In this document: in pieces, positions 44,587 to 53,620 of the stretch
How positions within the stretch are numbered: the first letter of the stretch is position 1
Layout of the letters: each line of letters begins with the position of its first letter
Source: Pedobacter sp. D749
Lineage (GTDB): Bacteria; Bacteroidota; Bacteroidia; Sphingobacteriales; Sphingobacteriaceae
Assembly (NCBI RefSeq): GCF_019317285.1
Contig: NZ_CP079218.1
Location: 2,294,001-2,358,000, forward strand
Direction of reading: 5' to 3'
DNA length: 64,000 nt
Translations under genes and position numbers: made by a program
The notes under the pieces: generated by a model
Database searches by the model: none
What the model was told of the DNA's origin: nothing
What the model saw: only the letters and a program-made list of their open reading frames with translations

Positions 44587-46818
44587 TTAAAATTGATAGC
44601 GTACTTGAACTTTCATTTCCGATTTTTTATTACCCTTAATTTCGTCCAGATAAGTACCTACTGTATTTACGTCCTTATAAACAAATAACCCATATCGGAT
44701 CCATACATTTAATTTTTTAACTATATTGTATTTCAGGTTGAGGTAGGTTCTGAAACCTCTTCCATTATACAATCCAAAAGCAAAACTGTATAAAACATCA
44801 TCTTCATATGCATAAATTCTACTGTTGTAACTCGCCGTATTGAAATAGGCAAATCTTACATTGCCGGTTAGCTTAGCGAACATTGGCGAATAGTCAATAT
44901 CCTGATAAATGAGATAGCCAAATTCCCTGTTTGCACTTCCTTTCTTATATTGAGAAACCTCTATCCGGTTTTGAAAATGCCAATTCTTGTTCAGTTGCCA
45001 ATTTGCCTCTGTCCGGTAACCTTTTCTTTTAACAGGGTCTAAAAAATTTACGGGAACATCCAGATCTGTATTTTGTTGTTTATTTTCTGATTTAAATCGA
45101 ACTAAAATTTTAAGGGTTTTGCTTGGTGTATAAATTGCCTGGGCTAAAACTTCGTAACCCTTTGAAGGCTCATCAACACGGTATTTTAACCAGGGGAACC
45201 GAAATAAATCACCATAGAAAGAAAAAGCCCAATGTTTATTCGGGTTAACATTTAAGCCGGCATACAATCCCTTTTCATTTACGGCTTCGGTTGATTCGGA
45301 TACTGCCTGATTAAAGAAACTGTGGTAATCTTTAGCATAATTGCGATAAGTTAAGGCTGCAGAAACCGATGAAGACAAACTAATGAGTACACCGTTAATA
45401 TAGGCAAAGCCACCACCCAAACCTTTTGCTCCTTCACCATAGAGGTACATGTTTTTATAGGTATAATTATAATATAAACCTAAATTAGTTAACGATTTAC
45501 CCGTGAAACTATACCGATCGTAAGCTGCAGTTTGCGTAATAAAACGATTCTTATAATTGGTATGGTAAGCAATTGCACCAATAGTGAGTTCGTTTTTAGC
45601 ATATTGAACCGTTGTGCCAAATACACGCTGTGCCAAAACACCTCTATTCTTAATCTCAGTAGGCGTTCTATGCAATCCAGTTTGATTAATAGTAGACTGA
45701 ACTAAATTTCCTTCAGCATCTAACTTTTGACTCGCATCAAGATTACGGAACGAGATAAAAGGAGTAATATCTACATTCTTAAATAAATTAATCGTTGCGG
45801 CAGCGCCTCTAAAAAAGGAATATTCGTTTGTAGAATTATAAGGCCTTAAACCCAAATCTTTTTTAGCTACACTGGTTACATCAGGTCCTTTGCCAAAAGA
45901 AAAACCCGACCATAAAGTTAAGCCCTGACCAAATTGTTGTGTATAATCGCCAACTACCAATTTTTTTAATTTACCTAATTTGAATAGTGCAATATTTCCT
46001 GAATAAAAATCGAAAGGCTTACCGATAAATTTTTCTCCGGCATCTTTATCTAAAGTTATGGCTGCCGATAGAATTGAACTGTATTGATACCGGTATCGCA
46101 TCTGAAATCGCTCTGGCGAACCTAAATACCTGTTGCCTGGTAAATCAGTATAACCTCGTTGTTTTTGTAAAGTTTGTGCTAAACGCATCATCAGGTCATT
46201 TTCACCAGCATGTACCAAGTTTTTAAAACTAAGCTGTTCATATTCTGCAATATTGGTTAATGTTACAAATGGGAGCAGCATTTGAATCGTTTTAACATCA
46301 AAGCCGGCAATGCTTTGTAATTCAAGCACATCCGCAAGCGGACCATTTTCCTTTAAATGTGTAAAGAAATTACCAATCTGTAATGGAGAGAGGAATACCA
46401 AAGTATTCAATTCTTCTACCGAAGTGCGATTCAGGTTAATTGGGTGTTTCCGATATTTCTCCAAAACATCAACCAACTCGGTCATATCGTAATCATCCGG
46501 AAGGTTTTCAGCCATGCTTTCCAAAATATCACGTATAGTTGTTTCCTGTGTGTTAGTTTGGGCATTTGCCATAAATCCAACCATGACAAAGGCAACAGTT
46601 AAAAACTTAAATGCATAACCACTTCCAGTTATAAATTTATGATAAAAGTCAGTTAGCCATGAGATGATCAGATCCCGGCTAAGGAACAGGATATCTCTAA
46701 AGGAATTTACTTGCGACAGCCTACTACAAAATAATGCAGATAAACCGACACCCAAATGCTTTTTGGGAACTAAAAAATGAGAAAAAGGGACAGGCAACAA
46801 TACATACCATATTTTCAT
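44587..46818 (-). CDS. Outer-membrane barrel protein with N-terminal helix-hairpin-helix region
   Basis: A 743-aa frame; the exact start is doubtful. After a signal peptide-like stretch (FKFLTVAFVMVGFMANAQ, residues 70-87), an acidic helical part is followed by two helix-hairpin-helix-like units (HPINLNRTSVEELNTLVFLS; QIGNFFTHLKENG...LQSIAGFDV, about 119-175). HHH is the DNA-binding motif of ComEA. The rest (about 200-743) is aromatic-rich, strand-like and ends in MKVQVRYQF, as in an outer-membrane barrel. Two bases before comEC, so it may be the outer-membrane part of DNA uptake. Confidence 0.78.
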   Translation of the reverse strand: MKIWYVLLPVPFSHFLVPKKHLGVGLSALFCSRLSQVNSFRDILFLSRDLIISWLTDFYHKFITGSGYAFKFLTVAFVMVGFMANAQTNTQETTIRDILESMAENLPDDYDMTELVDVLEKYRKHPINLNRTSVEELNTLVFLSPLQIGNFFTHLKENGPLADVLELQSIAGFDVKTIQMLLPFVTLTNIAEYEQLSFKNLVHAGENDLMMRLAQTLQKQRGYTDLPGNRYLGSPERFQMRYRYQYSSILSAAITLDKDAGEKFIGKPFDFYSGNIALFKLGKLKKLVVGDYTQQFGQGLTLWSGFSFGKGPDVTSVAKKDLGLRPYNSTNEYSFFRGAAATINLFKNVDITPFISFRNLDASQKLDAEGNLVQSTINQTGLHRTPTEIKNRGVLAQRVFGTTVQYAKNELTIGAIAYHTNYKNRFITQTAAYDRYSFTGKSLTNLGLYYNYTYKNMYLYGEGAKGLGGGFAYINGVLISLSSSVSAALTYRNYAKDYHSFFNQAVSESTEAVNEKGLYAGLNVNPNKHWAFSFYGDLFRFPWLKYRVDEPSKGYEVLAQAIYTPSKTLKILVRFKSENKQQNTDLDVPVNFLDPVKRKGYRTEANWQLNKNWHFQNRIEVSQYKKGSANREFGYLIYQDIDYSPMFAKLTGNVRFAYFNTASYNSRIYAYEDDVLYSFAFGLYNGRGFRTYLNLKYNIVKKLNVWIRYGLFVYKDVNTVGTYLDEIKGNKKSEMKVQVRYQF

Positions 46819-46967
46819 AAGCAGAGTTTAAACTGGTTAATAAAAAATAGGGTGATTTTGTATTGATGATCCTAATATAGGGAAATAATTAAAAAACTAC
46901 AAGAAATGTATTTTTTTAATTACTTAAATGAATGCAAAGAGATTTACATTATAATAGTACTGCTTAC

Positions 46968-47303
46968 CTAAAGTTCTTCTGCTAGGTTTACTAAAAAACT
47001 TTTCAGTTTTTCTAATGAATCAATAATCTTTTGATTCTCTCTAACACCTGTTTTATTGTTCTTCAAATAATCTTTGGCACCTTTTAATGTAAAACCTTTT
47101 TCATCAACCAGGTTGAAAATAATTTTTAGGTTTTCAATGTCTTCTGGTGTGAAAAGGCGGTTACCTTTCTTGTTTTTTTTGGGTTGGAGAATATCGAATT
47201 CTTTCTCGTAAAAACGGATCTGCGATGCGTTGACATTAAACATTTCAGTCACCTCACCCATGGTATAATACATTTTATTAATGTCTCTTTCTTTATACGG
47301 CAT
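46968..47303 (-). CDS. MerR-family transcriptional regulator
   Basis: A 111-aa protein with an N-terminal winged helix-turn-helix of MerR type (YYTMGEVTEMFNVNASQIRFYEKEFDIL, about 11-38), the wing (NRLFTPEDIENL) and a short helix for dimerisation. There is no metal-binding cysteine set, so it is not a metal sensor. The gene is divergent from alaS (116-base gap), an arrangement that looks conserved in this group. Its target is unknown, perhaps its own gene or alaS. Confidence 0.88.
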   Translation of the reverse strand: MPYKERDINKMYYTMGEVTEMFNVNASQIRFYEKEFDILQPKKNKKGNRLFTPEDIENLKIIFNLVDEKGFTLKGAKDYLKNNKTGVRENQKIIDSLEKLKSFLVNLAEEL

Positions 47304-47350
47304 ATTTTGTAGTTGATTATGAGTGTTTTATATCGTTTAATTAAAGTATT

Positions 47351-47358
47351 CAAATGTA
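47351..47358 (-). promoter_or_regulatory. -7 promoter box of the merR gene
   Basis: TACATTTG on the minus strand (CAAATGTA on plus) matches TAnnTTTG, 47 bases before the merR ATG. A TTG lies 22 bp upstream (47383-47381). Confidence 0.5.
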
Positions 47359-47391
47359 GCTCGATTTTTCCTTATTAACGCAATAAAATTT

Positions 47392-47399
47392 TAATTTTG
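47392..47399 (+). promoter_or_regulatory. -7 promoter box of alaS
   Basis: TAATTTTG matches TAnnTTTG exactly, 20 bases before the alaS ATG. No strong -33 is seen. It overlaps the region a divergent MerR protein might bind. Confidence 0.55.
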
Positions 47400-47419
47400 T
47401 TCCTTCCAATAATATTGAA

Positions 47420-50032
47420 ATGACAGCAAAAGAGATTAGACAGGCATTCCTTAGTTTTTTTGAATCGAAACAACATCATGTTGTTCCTTCAGCACCGATT
47501 GTGGTTAAAAACGACCCCACTTTAATGTTTACCAATGCGGGTATGAACCAATTTAAAGATTTATTTTTAGGGGAAGCCGCTATAAAATATTCTCGTGTTG
47601 CTGATACCCAGCGCTGTTTACGTGTTTCGGGCAAACATAACGATCTGGAAGAGGTGGGGATTGATACTTATCACCATACCATGTTCGAAATGTTGGGTAA
47701 TTGGAGTTTCGGCGATTATTTCAAAAAAGAAGCCATTGCCTGGAGTTGGGAATTATTGACTGAAGTTTATAAAATCCCGAAAGAAAAATTATATGTTACC
47801 TATTTCGAAGGCGACGAGAAAGAAGGCCTGGAAAAAGACCACGAAGCCTATGACCTTTGGAAACAATATGTGGATGAAAGCCATATTTTACCTGGAAATA
47901 AAAAAGACAATTTTTGGGAAATGGGCGATACCGGTCCTTGTGGGCCATGCTCTGAAATCCACGTAGATTGCCGTACCGACGAAGAAAAAGCATTGATTGA
48001 TGGTGCTACCCTTGTAAATGCAGATCATCCCCAGGTAATCGAAATCTGGAATAATGTATTTATGCAGTTTAACCGCTTAAAAGATGGTTCATTGCAAAGT
48101 TTACCAGCTAAACACGTTGATACCGGAATGGGTTTCGAACGCCTGGTACGTGTTCTACAGGAAAAAACCTCTAACTACGATACCGATGTTTTTCAGCCAA
48201 TGATTCAGTTTATTGCGGAGAAATCTGGAATTAAATATGGTACCGACGAGAAAACAGATATTGCCATGCGCGTAATGGCCGATCACATCCGTGCAATTTC
48301 ATTTGTTATTGCCGATGGGCAGTTACCTTCTAATAATAAAGCAGGTTATGTCATCCGCAGGATTTTACGCCGTGCCGTACGTTATGCTTATACGTTTTTA
48401 AACTTTAAAGATCCGTTTTTGAATCAACTGGTTCCTTTATTGGCTGAGCAATTTAAAGGTGTATTTGATGAACTGATTTCGCAACAGGATTTCGTTCAGA
48501 AAGTAGTACTTGAAGAAGAAGTTTCTTTCTTGAGAACCTTATCTACAGGAATTCAACGTTTTGAAAGATACCAGGCTACTGGCGGTATGGTTGAAGGAGC
48601 TTTTGCCTTCGAATTATCAGATACTTTTGGTTTCCCGATCGATTTAACTGAATTAATGGCTAGAGAAAAAGGCTGGAGCGTTGATCTGGTTGGATACGAA
48701 CAGGCGTTGAAAAAGCAAAAAGACGATAGCCGCGCGGCAACAGCCATAGATACAGGCGATTGGATTATTGTAAATACTGATGAGCAAAGCGAATTTGTTG
48801 GTTATGATGATTTAGAAATCGAAACGGAAATTTTAAAATACCGTAAAGTAAAAGCCAAAGGTAAAGAGCAATTTCAAATTGTTTTACGCCAAACACCTTT
48901 TTATGCCGAAAGTGGTGGTCAGGTAGGGGATACCGGTCGTTTAGAAGATCATAGCCGCCAGTTTTGGGTAGATATTACCGATACAAAAAAAGAAAACGGA
49001 CTAACGGTTCACTTTGCAGATATTTTGCCCGATAATTTAGAAGGTAAATTTTGGGCGGTTGTAGATGAAGATAAACGTGTTTTAACGGAAGATAACCACT
49101 CGGCTACACACTTATTGCACGCTGCCCTTAAACAGGTTTTGGGTAAACATGTTAACCAGAAAGGTTCGTTGGTTAATGCAGATTACCTGCGTTTCGATTT
49201 TTCTCACTTTGCTAAAGTTACAGACGAGGAATTAGCACAAATTGAGGTAATTGTGAATCAGAAAATCAGACAGAACATTAAATTGAAGGAACAACGTAAC
49301 GTTCCTTATCAGGATGCCATTGAAAGTGGTGTAACGGCTCTGTTTGGTGAAAAATATGGCGATTTTGTTCGTATGATTACTTTTGATGATCATTTTTCTA
49401 AAGAACTTTGCGGGGGTACACATGTAAAAGCTACAGGGCAGATCGGTTCTTTCAAAATTGTTTCTGAAAGCGCCGTTGCCGCAGGTGTTCGCCGTATTGA
49501 AGCCATTACCGCTGATAAAGCAGAGCAGTTTTTTTTAGATCAAAGAAAAGAATTAGGACAGTTAAAAGCTTTATTAAACGGGAGCAAAGATTTATCAGCT
49601 TCTGTCCAGGCTTTATTGGATGAAAATGCAAAACTAAAAAAGGAGATCGAAAAATCGACAATAGAGCGTGTAAATACTTTAAAACATGAAATTGTTCACC
49701 ATGTAAGAGGAATTAATGGAATCAACCTGATTGCAAAACACATCGATCTGCAAAGTGCCGAAGCCATTAAAAACCTGGCTTTTTCTTTGAAAGATATGAT
49801 TGATAATCTTTTCTTAGTGTTCACAACAGAAATTGATGGTAAACCAGGAATAACGGTAATGCTTTCTGATCACCTGGTGACGAAAGGATTAAATGCTTCA
49901 AATATTGTTCGCGAATTGGGCAAAGAAATTCAAGGCGGTGGAGGTGGACAGCCATTCTATGCTACAGCAGGTGGTAAAAATCCAGCAGGCTTAAAGGTTG
50001 TTTTGGAAAAGGCAGAAAGTTTTATTCCTTAA
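47420..50032 (+). CDS. alaS: Alanine--tRNA ligase
   Basis: An 870-aa class II aminoacyl-tRNA synthetase. Seen: TAKEIRQAFLSFFESKQHHVV at the N-terminus (motif 1 region), FTNAGMNQFKDLFLG, MFEMLGNWSFGDYF, EMGDTGPCGPCSEIH; the editing domain with the zinc motif in HSATHLLHAAL (HxxxH) and KELCGGTHV (C and H); and a C-terminal DHH-like C-Ala domain. Starts at ATG 47420. Divergent from merR, convergent with the secreted protein gene at 50119. Confidence 0.98.
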   Translation: MTAKEIRQAFLSFFESKQHHVVPSAPIVVKNDPTLMFTNAGMNQFKDLFLGEAAIKYSRVADTQRCLRVSGKHNDLEEVGIDTYHHTMFEMLGNWSFGDYFKKEAIAWSWELLTEVYKIPKEKLYVTYFEGDEKEGLEKDHEAYDLWKQYVDESHILPGNKKDNFWEMGDTGPCGPCSEIHVDCRTDEEKALIDGATLVNADHPQVIEIWNNVFMQFNRLKDGSLQSLPAKHVDTGMGFERLVRVLQEKTSNYDTDVFQPMIQFIAEKSGIKYGTDEKTDIAMRVMADHIRAISFVIADGQLPSNNKAGYVIRRILRRAVRYAYTFLNFKDPFLNQLVPLLAEQFKGVFDELISQQDFVQKVVLEEEVSFLRTLSTGIQRFERYQATGGMVEGAFAFELSDTFGFPIDLTELMAREKGWSVDLVGYEQALKKQKDDSRAATAIDTGDWIIVNTDEQSEFVGYDDLEIETEILKYRKVKAKGKEQFQIVLRQTPFYAESGGQVGDTGRLEDHSRQFWVDITDTKKENGLTVHFADILPDNLEGKFWAVVDEDKRVLTEDNHSATHLLHAALKQVLGKHVNQKGSLVNADYLRFDFSHFAKVTDEELAQIEVIVNQKIRQNIKLKEQRNVPYQDAIESGVTALFGEKYGDFVRMITFDDHFSKELCGGTHVKATGQIGSFKIVSESAVAAGVRRIEAITADKAEQFFLDQRKELGQLKALLNGSKDLSASVQALLDENAKLKKEIEKSTIERVNTLKHEIVHHVRGINGINLIAKHIDLQSAEAIKNLAFSLKDMIDNLFLVFTTEIDGKPGITVMLSDHLVTKGLNASNIVRELGKEIQGGGGGQPFYATAGGKNPAGLKVVLEKAESFIP

Positions 50033-50086
50033 GATCGTTATTGCCAGGAGAAATGACGAATTAATCTTATTAACAGATATATCCAT

Positions 50087-50114
50087 AAAAAAAGAGGCTA
50101 AACGCCTCTTTTTT
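50087..50114. terminator. Bidirectional intrinsic terminator between alaS and the 169-aa gene
   Basis: AAAAAGAGGC (50089-50098) pairs perfectly with GCCTCTTTTT (50104-50113), loop 5 bases, with A-run and T-run on either side, so it works for both convergent genes. Confidence 0.9.
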
Positions 50115-50118
50115 GGTT

Positions 50119-50628
50119 TTAATGTCTGCCATGACCATGTTTTTCGCGGTGTCCTCTGGAGAATAAACCAGGATTTCCCCTTCTGTCATAATATCTGTGA
50201 TCTACATGATGAGGTTTATAATGATTTTTTGGACCGCGAAATCTGATTCTATCGCCACCACCGTATGATGATCGGTAATAGTTATTACGGCTAACATAGG
50301 TTACCCTATGTGTGTTATAATTGCGATATGGACTGTTTCCATACATTATAACTTTACGCCCGTGATGTAGATCGTAACCCCGATACCTGGCTGGTAAATA
50401 TCTTGATCTTGTCCATCGGTTGCCATTTAAATAAACAAACTGCCTTTGTGGAACATAATAATAAGATTGTACTTCTGGTAGATAATAATAATTAACGTTT
50501 TGGTAACCTGCAGGAACCCAGTTTGGTTGACTACCAACATTTACACTAATATTTACCTGAGCGTTAGATTGATTAGATGTTAAAGCCACGATACCTAAAA
50601 TCGCGGAAATGATGAATAGCTTTTTCAT
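50119..50628 (-). CDS. Tyr/Arg-rich secreted protein of unknown function (paralogue B)
   Basis: A 169-aa exported protein: signal peptide MKKLFIISAILGIVALTS...NAQ, a core with Tyr-rich blocks (YYYLPEVQSYYYVPQRQFVY), WTRSRYLPARYRGYDL, and a basic tail rich in His, Arg and Gly (HGRKVIM; RGHREKHGHGRH). It is similar through the first 110 residues to the next gene (50754-51347), so the two are tandem paralogues. The basic tail may bind polyanions. The family is not recognised. Confidence 0.75.
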   Translation of the reverse strand: MKKLFIISAILGIVALTSNQSNAQVNISVNVGSQPNWVPAGYQNVNYYYLPEVQSYYYVPQRQFVYLNGNRWTRSRYLPARYRGYDLHHGRKVIMYGNSPYRNYNTHRVTYVSRNNYYRSSYGGGDRIRFRGPKNHYKPHHVDHRYYDRRGNPGLFSRGHREKHGHGRH

Positions 50629-50706
50629 AATAATCTATTTTATTTGTGTGTACTTCAATAATTCAAATGCTGTGCCAAAACTTCTATTGTAACAGACATA
50701 TAAAAA

Positions 50707-50732
50707 AAAGGAGCCTCTTTCGAAACTCCTTT
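50707..50732 (-). terminator. Weak hairpin terminator after paralogue A
   Basis: AAAGGAG (50707-50713) pairs with CTCCTTT (50726-50732), loop 12 bases, with an A-run at 50702-50709 on the plus strand that is a T-run on the minus strand. Confidence 0.55.
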
Positions 50733-50753
50733 AACCACAACTAAATATTAATT

Positions 50754-51347
50754 TTAATGGCGTTCATGATCACGGCCTTTTCTGTTATCTCTTTCCGGGC
50801 GGTTATCTTGACCATTGTTAAATTCGGGACGGCCATTATTTTGAGCAGGTCTTATTACGTTTTTTCGCACTACACGATTAGGGCGGTTATCGATAACAGT
50901 AACATTTCTTGCAGGCCTTTGGTTATAATTTGGATGTCCTTTTACAACATAATACTTCGTATCTCTACTATCCCTGATAATGGCTTGACGGCCACCATAG
51001 TTTTTATATTTACTATACCTGGTTACGTATATATTATTTCTTAAGTAAGGTTTAGGTTCGTTGATTACCACTTTATAAGCGCGGTATAAATCAAAGTTCC
51101 TGTATTGGGCGGGCAAATTGCTTACCCAAACCCAACGTCCGCCGTTAGGATAAATGTATTGTGCAGTAGGCACATAATAATAGGCATTTATGTCAGGAAA
51201 ATAATAATAGTCTACATGATTATATCCTGTTGGACCCCAAACTGGCTGAGCACCGATATTGATATTTAAGCTAACCTGTGCTTTTGCATTGTTGATGCCG
51301 AATAATGAAACCATCAGTACTGCGGCAAATAAAACTAACTTTTTCAT
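50754..51347 (-). CDS. Tyr/Arg/Asn-rich secreted protein of unknown function (paralogue A)
   Basis: A 197-aa exported protein: signal peptide KKLVLFAAVLMVSLFGINNAKAQ, then QVSLNINIGAQPVWGPTGY, NHVDYYYFPDINAYYYVP, QYIYPNGGRWVWVSNLPAQYR, a Tyr/Lys-rich middle, and a long polar, Asn/Arg-rich tail ending HERH. It shares its architecture with the next gene. The repeated Tyr pairs suggest a surface or matrix role, but no function is known. A nearly palindromic GAGTAA cluster lies upstream. Confidence 0.75.
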   Translation of the reverse strand: MKKLVLFAAVLMVSLFGINNAKAQVSLNINIGAQPVWGPTGYNHVDYYYFPDINAYYYVPTAQYIYPNGGRWVWVSNLPAQYRNFDLYRAYKVVINEPKPYLRNNIYVTRYSKYKNYGGRQAIIRDSRDTKYYVVKGHPNYNQRPARNVTVIDNRPNRVVRKNVIRPAQNNGRPEFNNGQDNRPERDNRKGRDHERH

Positions 51348-51455
51348 AACTTTTTAATTAAAGGTTTCTTTTGTGTTTGGTTAGATAGACTACAATACTT
51401 GGTTGCAGTTTAATTATAGGATCCCCTTTAACATTTTTTTAACTATTAATATAAC

Positions 51456-51484
51456 TGAGTAATTTTACTCAACATATTGAGTAA
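51456..51484. promoter_or_regulatory. Palindromic GAGTAA sites upstream of the secreted paralogues
   Basis: TGAGTAA (51456-51462) and TTACTCA (51465-51471) form a perfect 7-bp palindrome with a 2-base centre; TTGAGTAA follows at 51477-51484 as a third half-site. It lies 109-137 bases upstream of the 197-aa gene and 64 bases before the pseudogene. Could be a regulator site or a hairpin. Weak evidence. Confidence 0.35.
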
Positions 51485-51547
51485 ATTATTGAAATACATG
51501 TAACTTATTTATGTTTAGCACTTTATGAAAAATTTTGATTAATCAAA

Positions 51548-52047
51548 TTGATGATTCTAAATCAACAAAAACTAACTGAATCATTAGCCGGAAGATTCGA
51601 ATTAACTTATTTAGGGCATTGGAGTTTTGCTGAAATGGAAAGTGCTTTTGGTTTTACTGCCAAACAATATGTATGGTTTGGTGGTTACTCAGCTTCTGCA
51701 GGCTTAATTAACGATGAAAAGCGGTGGAAAAACTATGTCTCTAATGCATTAATAGAAACCAGTATTCGAAAGATATTTTAATGCTAACCCGTGTAGACAA
51801 ACCTGCTTTAATGAAACGTTTGTTTGCATTGGGTTGTCTGTAATCTAGCCAGATACTGTCTTTCAACAAAATATTAGGCCAACTTTCTGATGCAGGTAAT
51901 ACCACAACATTATCGCATTATTTAAAATTAATAGATACAGCGGGTTTGCTGGGGGGTATTGAAAAATTTGTTGCTAATGTAATCCGTAAACGTTCATCCA
52001 GTTCAAAATTCCAGGTGCATAATAATGCTTTGGTAAGCCTTTTTTAA
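51548..52047 (+). pseudogene. Remnant of a DUF4143-type AAA ATPase gene
   Basis: Only the middle of the gene is left. 51548-51781 encodes LTESLAGRFELTYLGHWSF, FGGYSASAGLIND, RWKNYVSNALIETS. The frame then breaks: loss of one T near 51766 would join it to ISKDILMLTRVDKPALM in the next frame. From 51781 the frame continues with a TAA at 51841-51843 where the family has Tyr, then LSFNKILGQLSDAGNTTTLSH, YLKLIDTAGLLGGIEKF, QVHNNALVS and a final stop at 52047. Both the N-terminal ATPase part and the C-terminal part are missing. At least two disabling mutations plus truncation at both ends. Confidence 0.85.
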
Positions 52048-52156
52048 CGAAAGACTAAATAATAACTATATTTGGCACATTAATACTTAGCCATAGATTA
52101 AATCTGTATTGAACTGTAACCTTTGGTTAATAACTTATAACAATAAGAAGCTTTAA

Positions 52157-53620
52157 ATGCCTTTACAAGAAACAAGCCCCCAAACTGTTTTCGAACTCGT
52201 TTCAGGATTAGAGATCCACGTTCAGTTAAATACAAATACGAAAATATTTTCTGCTGATAGTGCATCTTTTGGGGCTTTACCTAATCAAAATATATCTACG
52301 GTTTCGTTGGCATTGCCTGGGGCATTACCTAAGTTAAACAAAGAAGTAGTAGCCAAAGCAATCCGTATTGGTTTAGCTTTAAATTGTACCATCAACCAGA
52401 TCAATCATTTCGACCGGAAAAACTATTTCTACGCCGATTTGCCAAAAGGATATCAGATTACTCAAGATAATCAACCAATCTGTGTTAATGGTTTTTTGGA
52501 ACTTCAATTGGCAGATGGGTCTATCAGGAAAATCGGAATCAATCGCATACATCTGGAAGAAGACGCTGGAAAAAGCATTCATGATCAGGACGATAACTAT
52601 TCTTTGGTTGACCTGAACCGTGCAGGTGTGCCATTAATAGAAATTGTAACCGAACCCGATATTCGCAGTTCGGAAGAAGCTTCGGTATTACTGAGCGAAA
52701 TCAGGAAACTGGTAAGGCATTTAAATGTAAGTGACGGTAATATGGAAGAAGGCAGTTTACGTTGCGATGCCAATATTTCTATACGTCCGCAAGGCACTAC
52801 TGAATTTGGAACCCGCTGCGAAGTAAAAAACCTAAACTCAATGCGTAACGTACGTAGAGCAATGGATTTCGAATTTGGCCGTCAGGTAGAAGTGATTAGC
52901 AATGGAGGAAGGATTATTCAGAGCACATTGAATTTTGATGCTGACAAAGGCACTACGTCACCAATGCGTACTAAAGAAGAGGCGAACGATTATCGCTATT
53001 TTTCAGACCCTGATTTACAACCCATTCATATTTCAGATGATTGGCTGGCAGAGATCAAATCATTGATGCCCGCTTTGCCAAATGAAATTTCAGAGCAATT
53101 GATTGCCGATTTTGGAATCAGCAAGGCAGATGCAGCATTATTTGCAGAGGATTTAGATCTTCTGGTTTATTTTAATACATCCAAACCGGTTGTAAATAAT
53201 AAAAAAAGCCTGATCAATTGGTTAATCGGTCCAATAAGGGCTGTTTTAAACGAAAAAAGGATTGGCATTACCGATTTTAAAGTAAAACCTGAGCAGCTAG
53301 CGGAGGCAATTAATTTGGTTGATGATAAAAAAATTACCCAACAGATTGCAATTCAACAATTATTGCCAGCTATTGAATCAAAGGAAAATGCAAACGTTAC
53401 CCATTTAGCGCAATCATTAAACTTACTTATTTCTGAAAATGGAGACGAATTAAGTGGTTTTATTGATGAAGTGTTAAATAAATACCCTCAACAGGTAGAA
53501 GCGTACAAGAAAGGTAAAAAGGGCGTTTTAGGTTTGTTTGTTGGTGAGGTAATGAAACTAGCCAAAGGAAAAGCCGATGCTAAAAAATTAAATGAATTAA
53601 TACTTGAAAAACTGAAATAA
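52157..53620 (+). CDS. gatB: Aspartyl/glutamyl-tRNA(Asn/Gln) amidotransferase subunit B
   Basis: A 487-aa subunit of the GatCAB transamidosome that converts misacylated Glu-tRNA(Gln) or Asp-tRNA(Asn). Seen: FELVSGLEIHVQLNTNTKIF, KNYFYADLPKGYQITQ, GVPLIEIVTEPD, EVKNLNSMRNVRRA, RTKEEANDYRYFSDPDLQP, and the YqeY-like C-terminal domain. gatA and gatC are elsewhere. The stop TAA and the next gene's ATG share one base (TAATG), so the two are coupled. Confidence 0.97.
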   Translation: MPLQETSPQTVFELVSGLEIHVQLNTNTKIFSADSASFGALPNQNISTVSLALPGALPKLNKEVVAKAIRIGLALNCTINQINHFDRKNYFYADLPKGYQITQDNQPICVNGFLELQLADGSIRKIGINRIHLEEDAGKSIHDQDDNYSLVDLNRAGVPLIEIVTEPDIRSSEEASVLLSEIRKLVRHLNVSDGNMEEGSLRCDANISIRPQGTTEFGTRCEVKNLNSMRNVRRAMDFEFGRQVEVISNGGRIIQSTLNFDADKGTTSPMRTKEEANDYRYFSDPDLQPIHISDDWLAEIKSLMPALPNEISEQLIADFGISKADAALFAEDLDLLVYFNTSKPVVNNKKSLINWLIGPIRAVLNEKRIGITDFKVKPEQLAEAINLVDDKKITQQIAIQQLLPAIESKENANVTHLAQSLNLLISENGDELSGFIDEVLNKYPQQVEAYKKGKKGVLGLFVGEVMKLAKGKADAKKLNELILEKLK

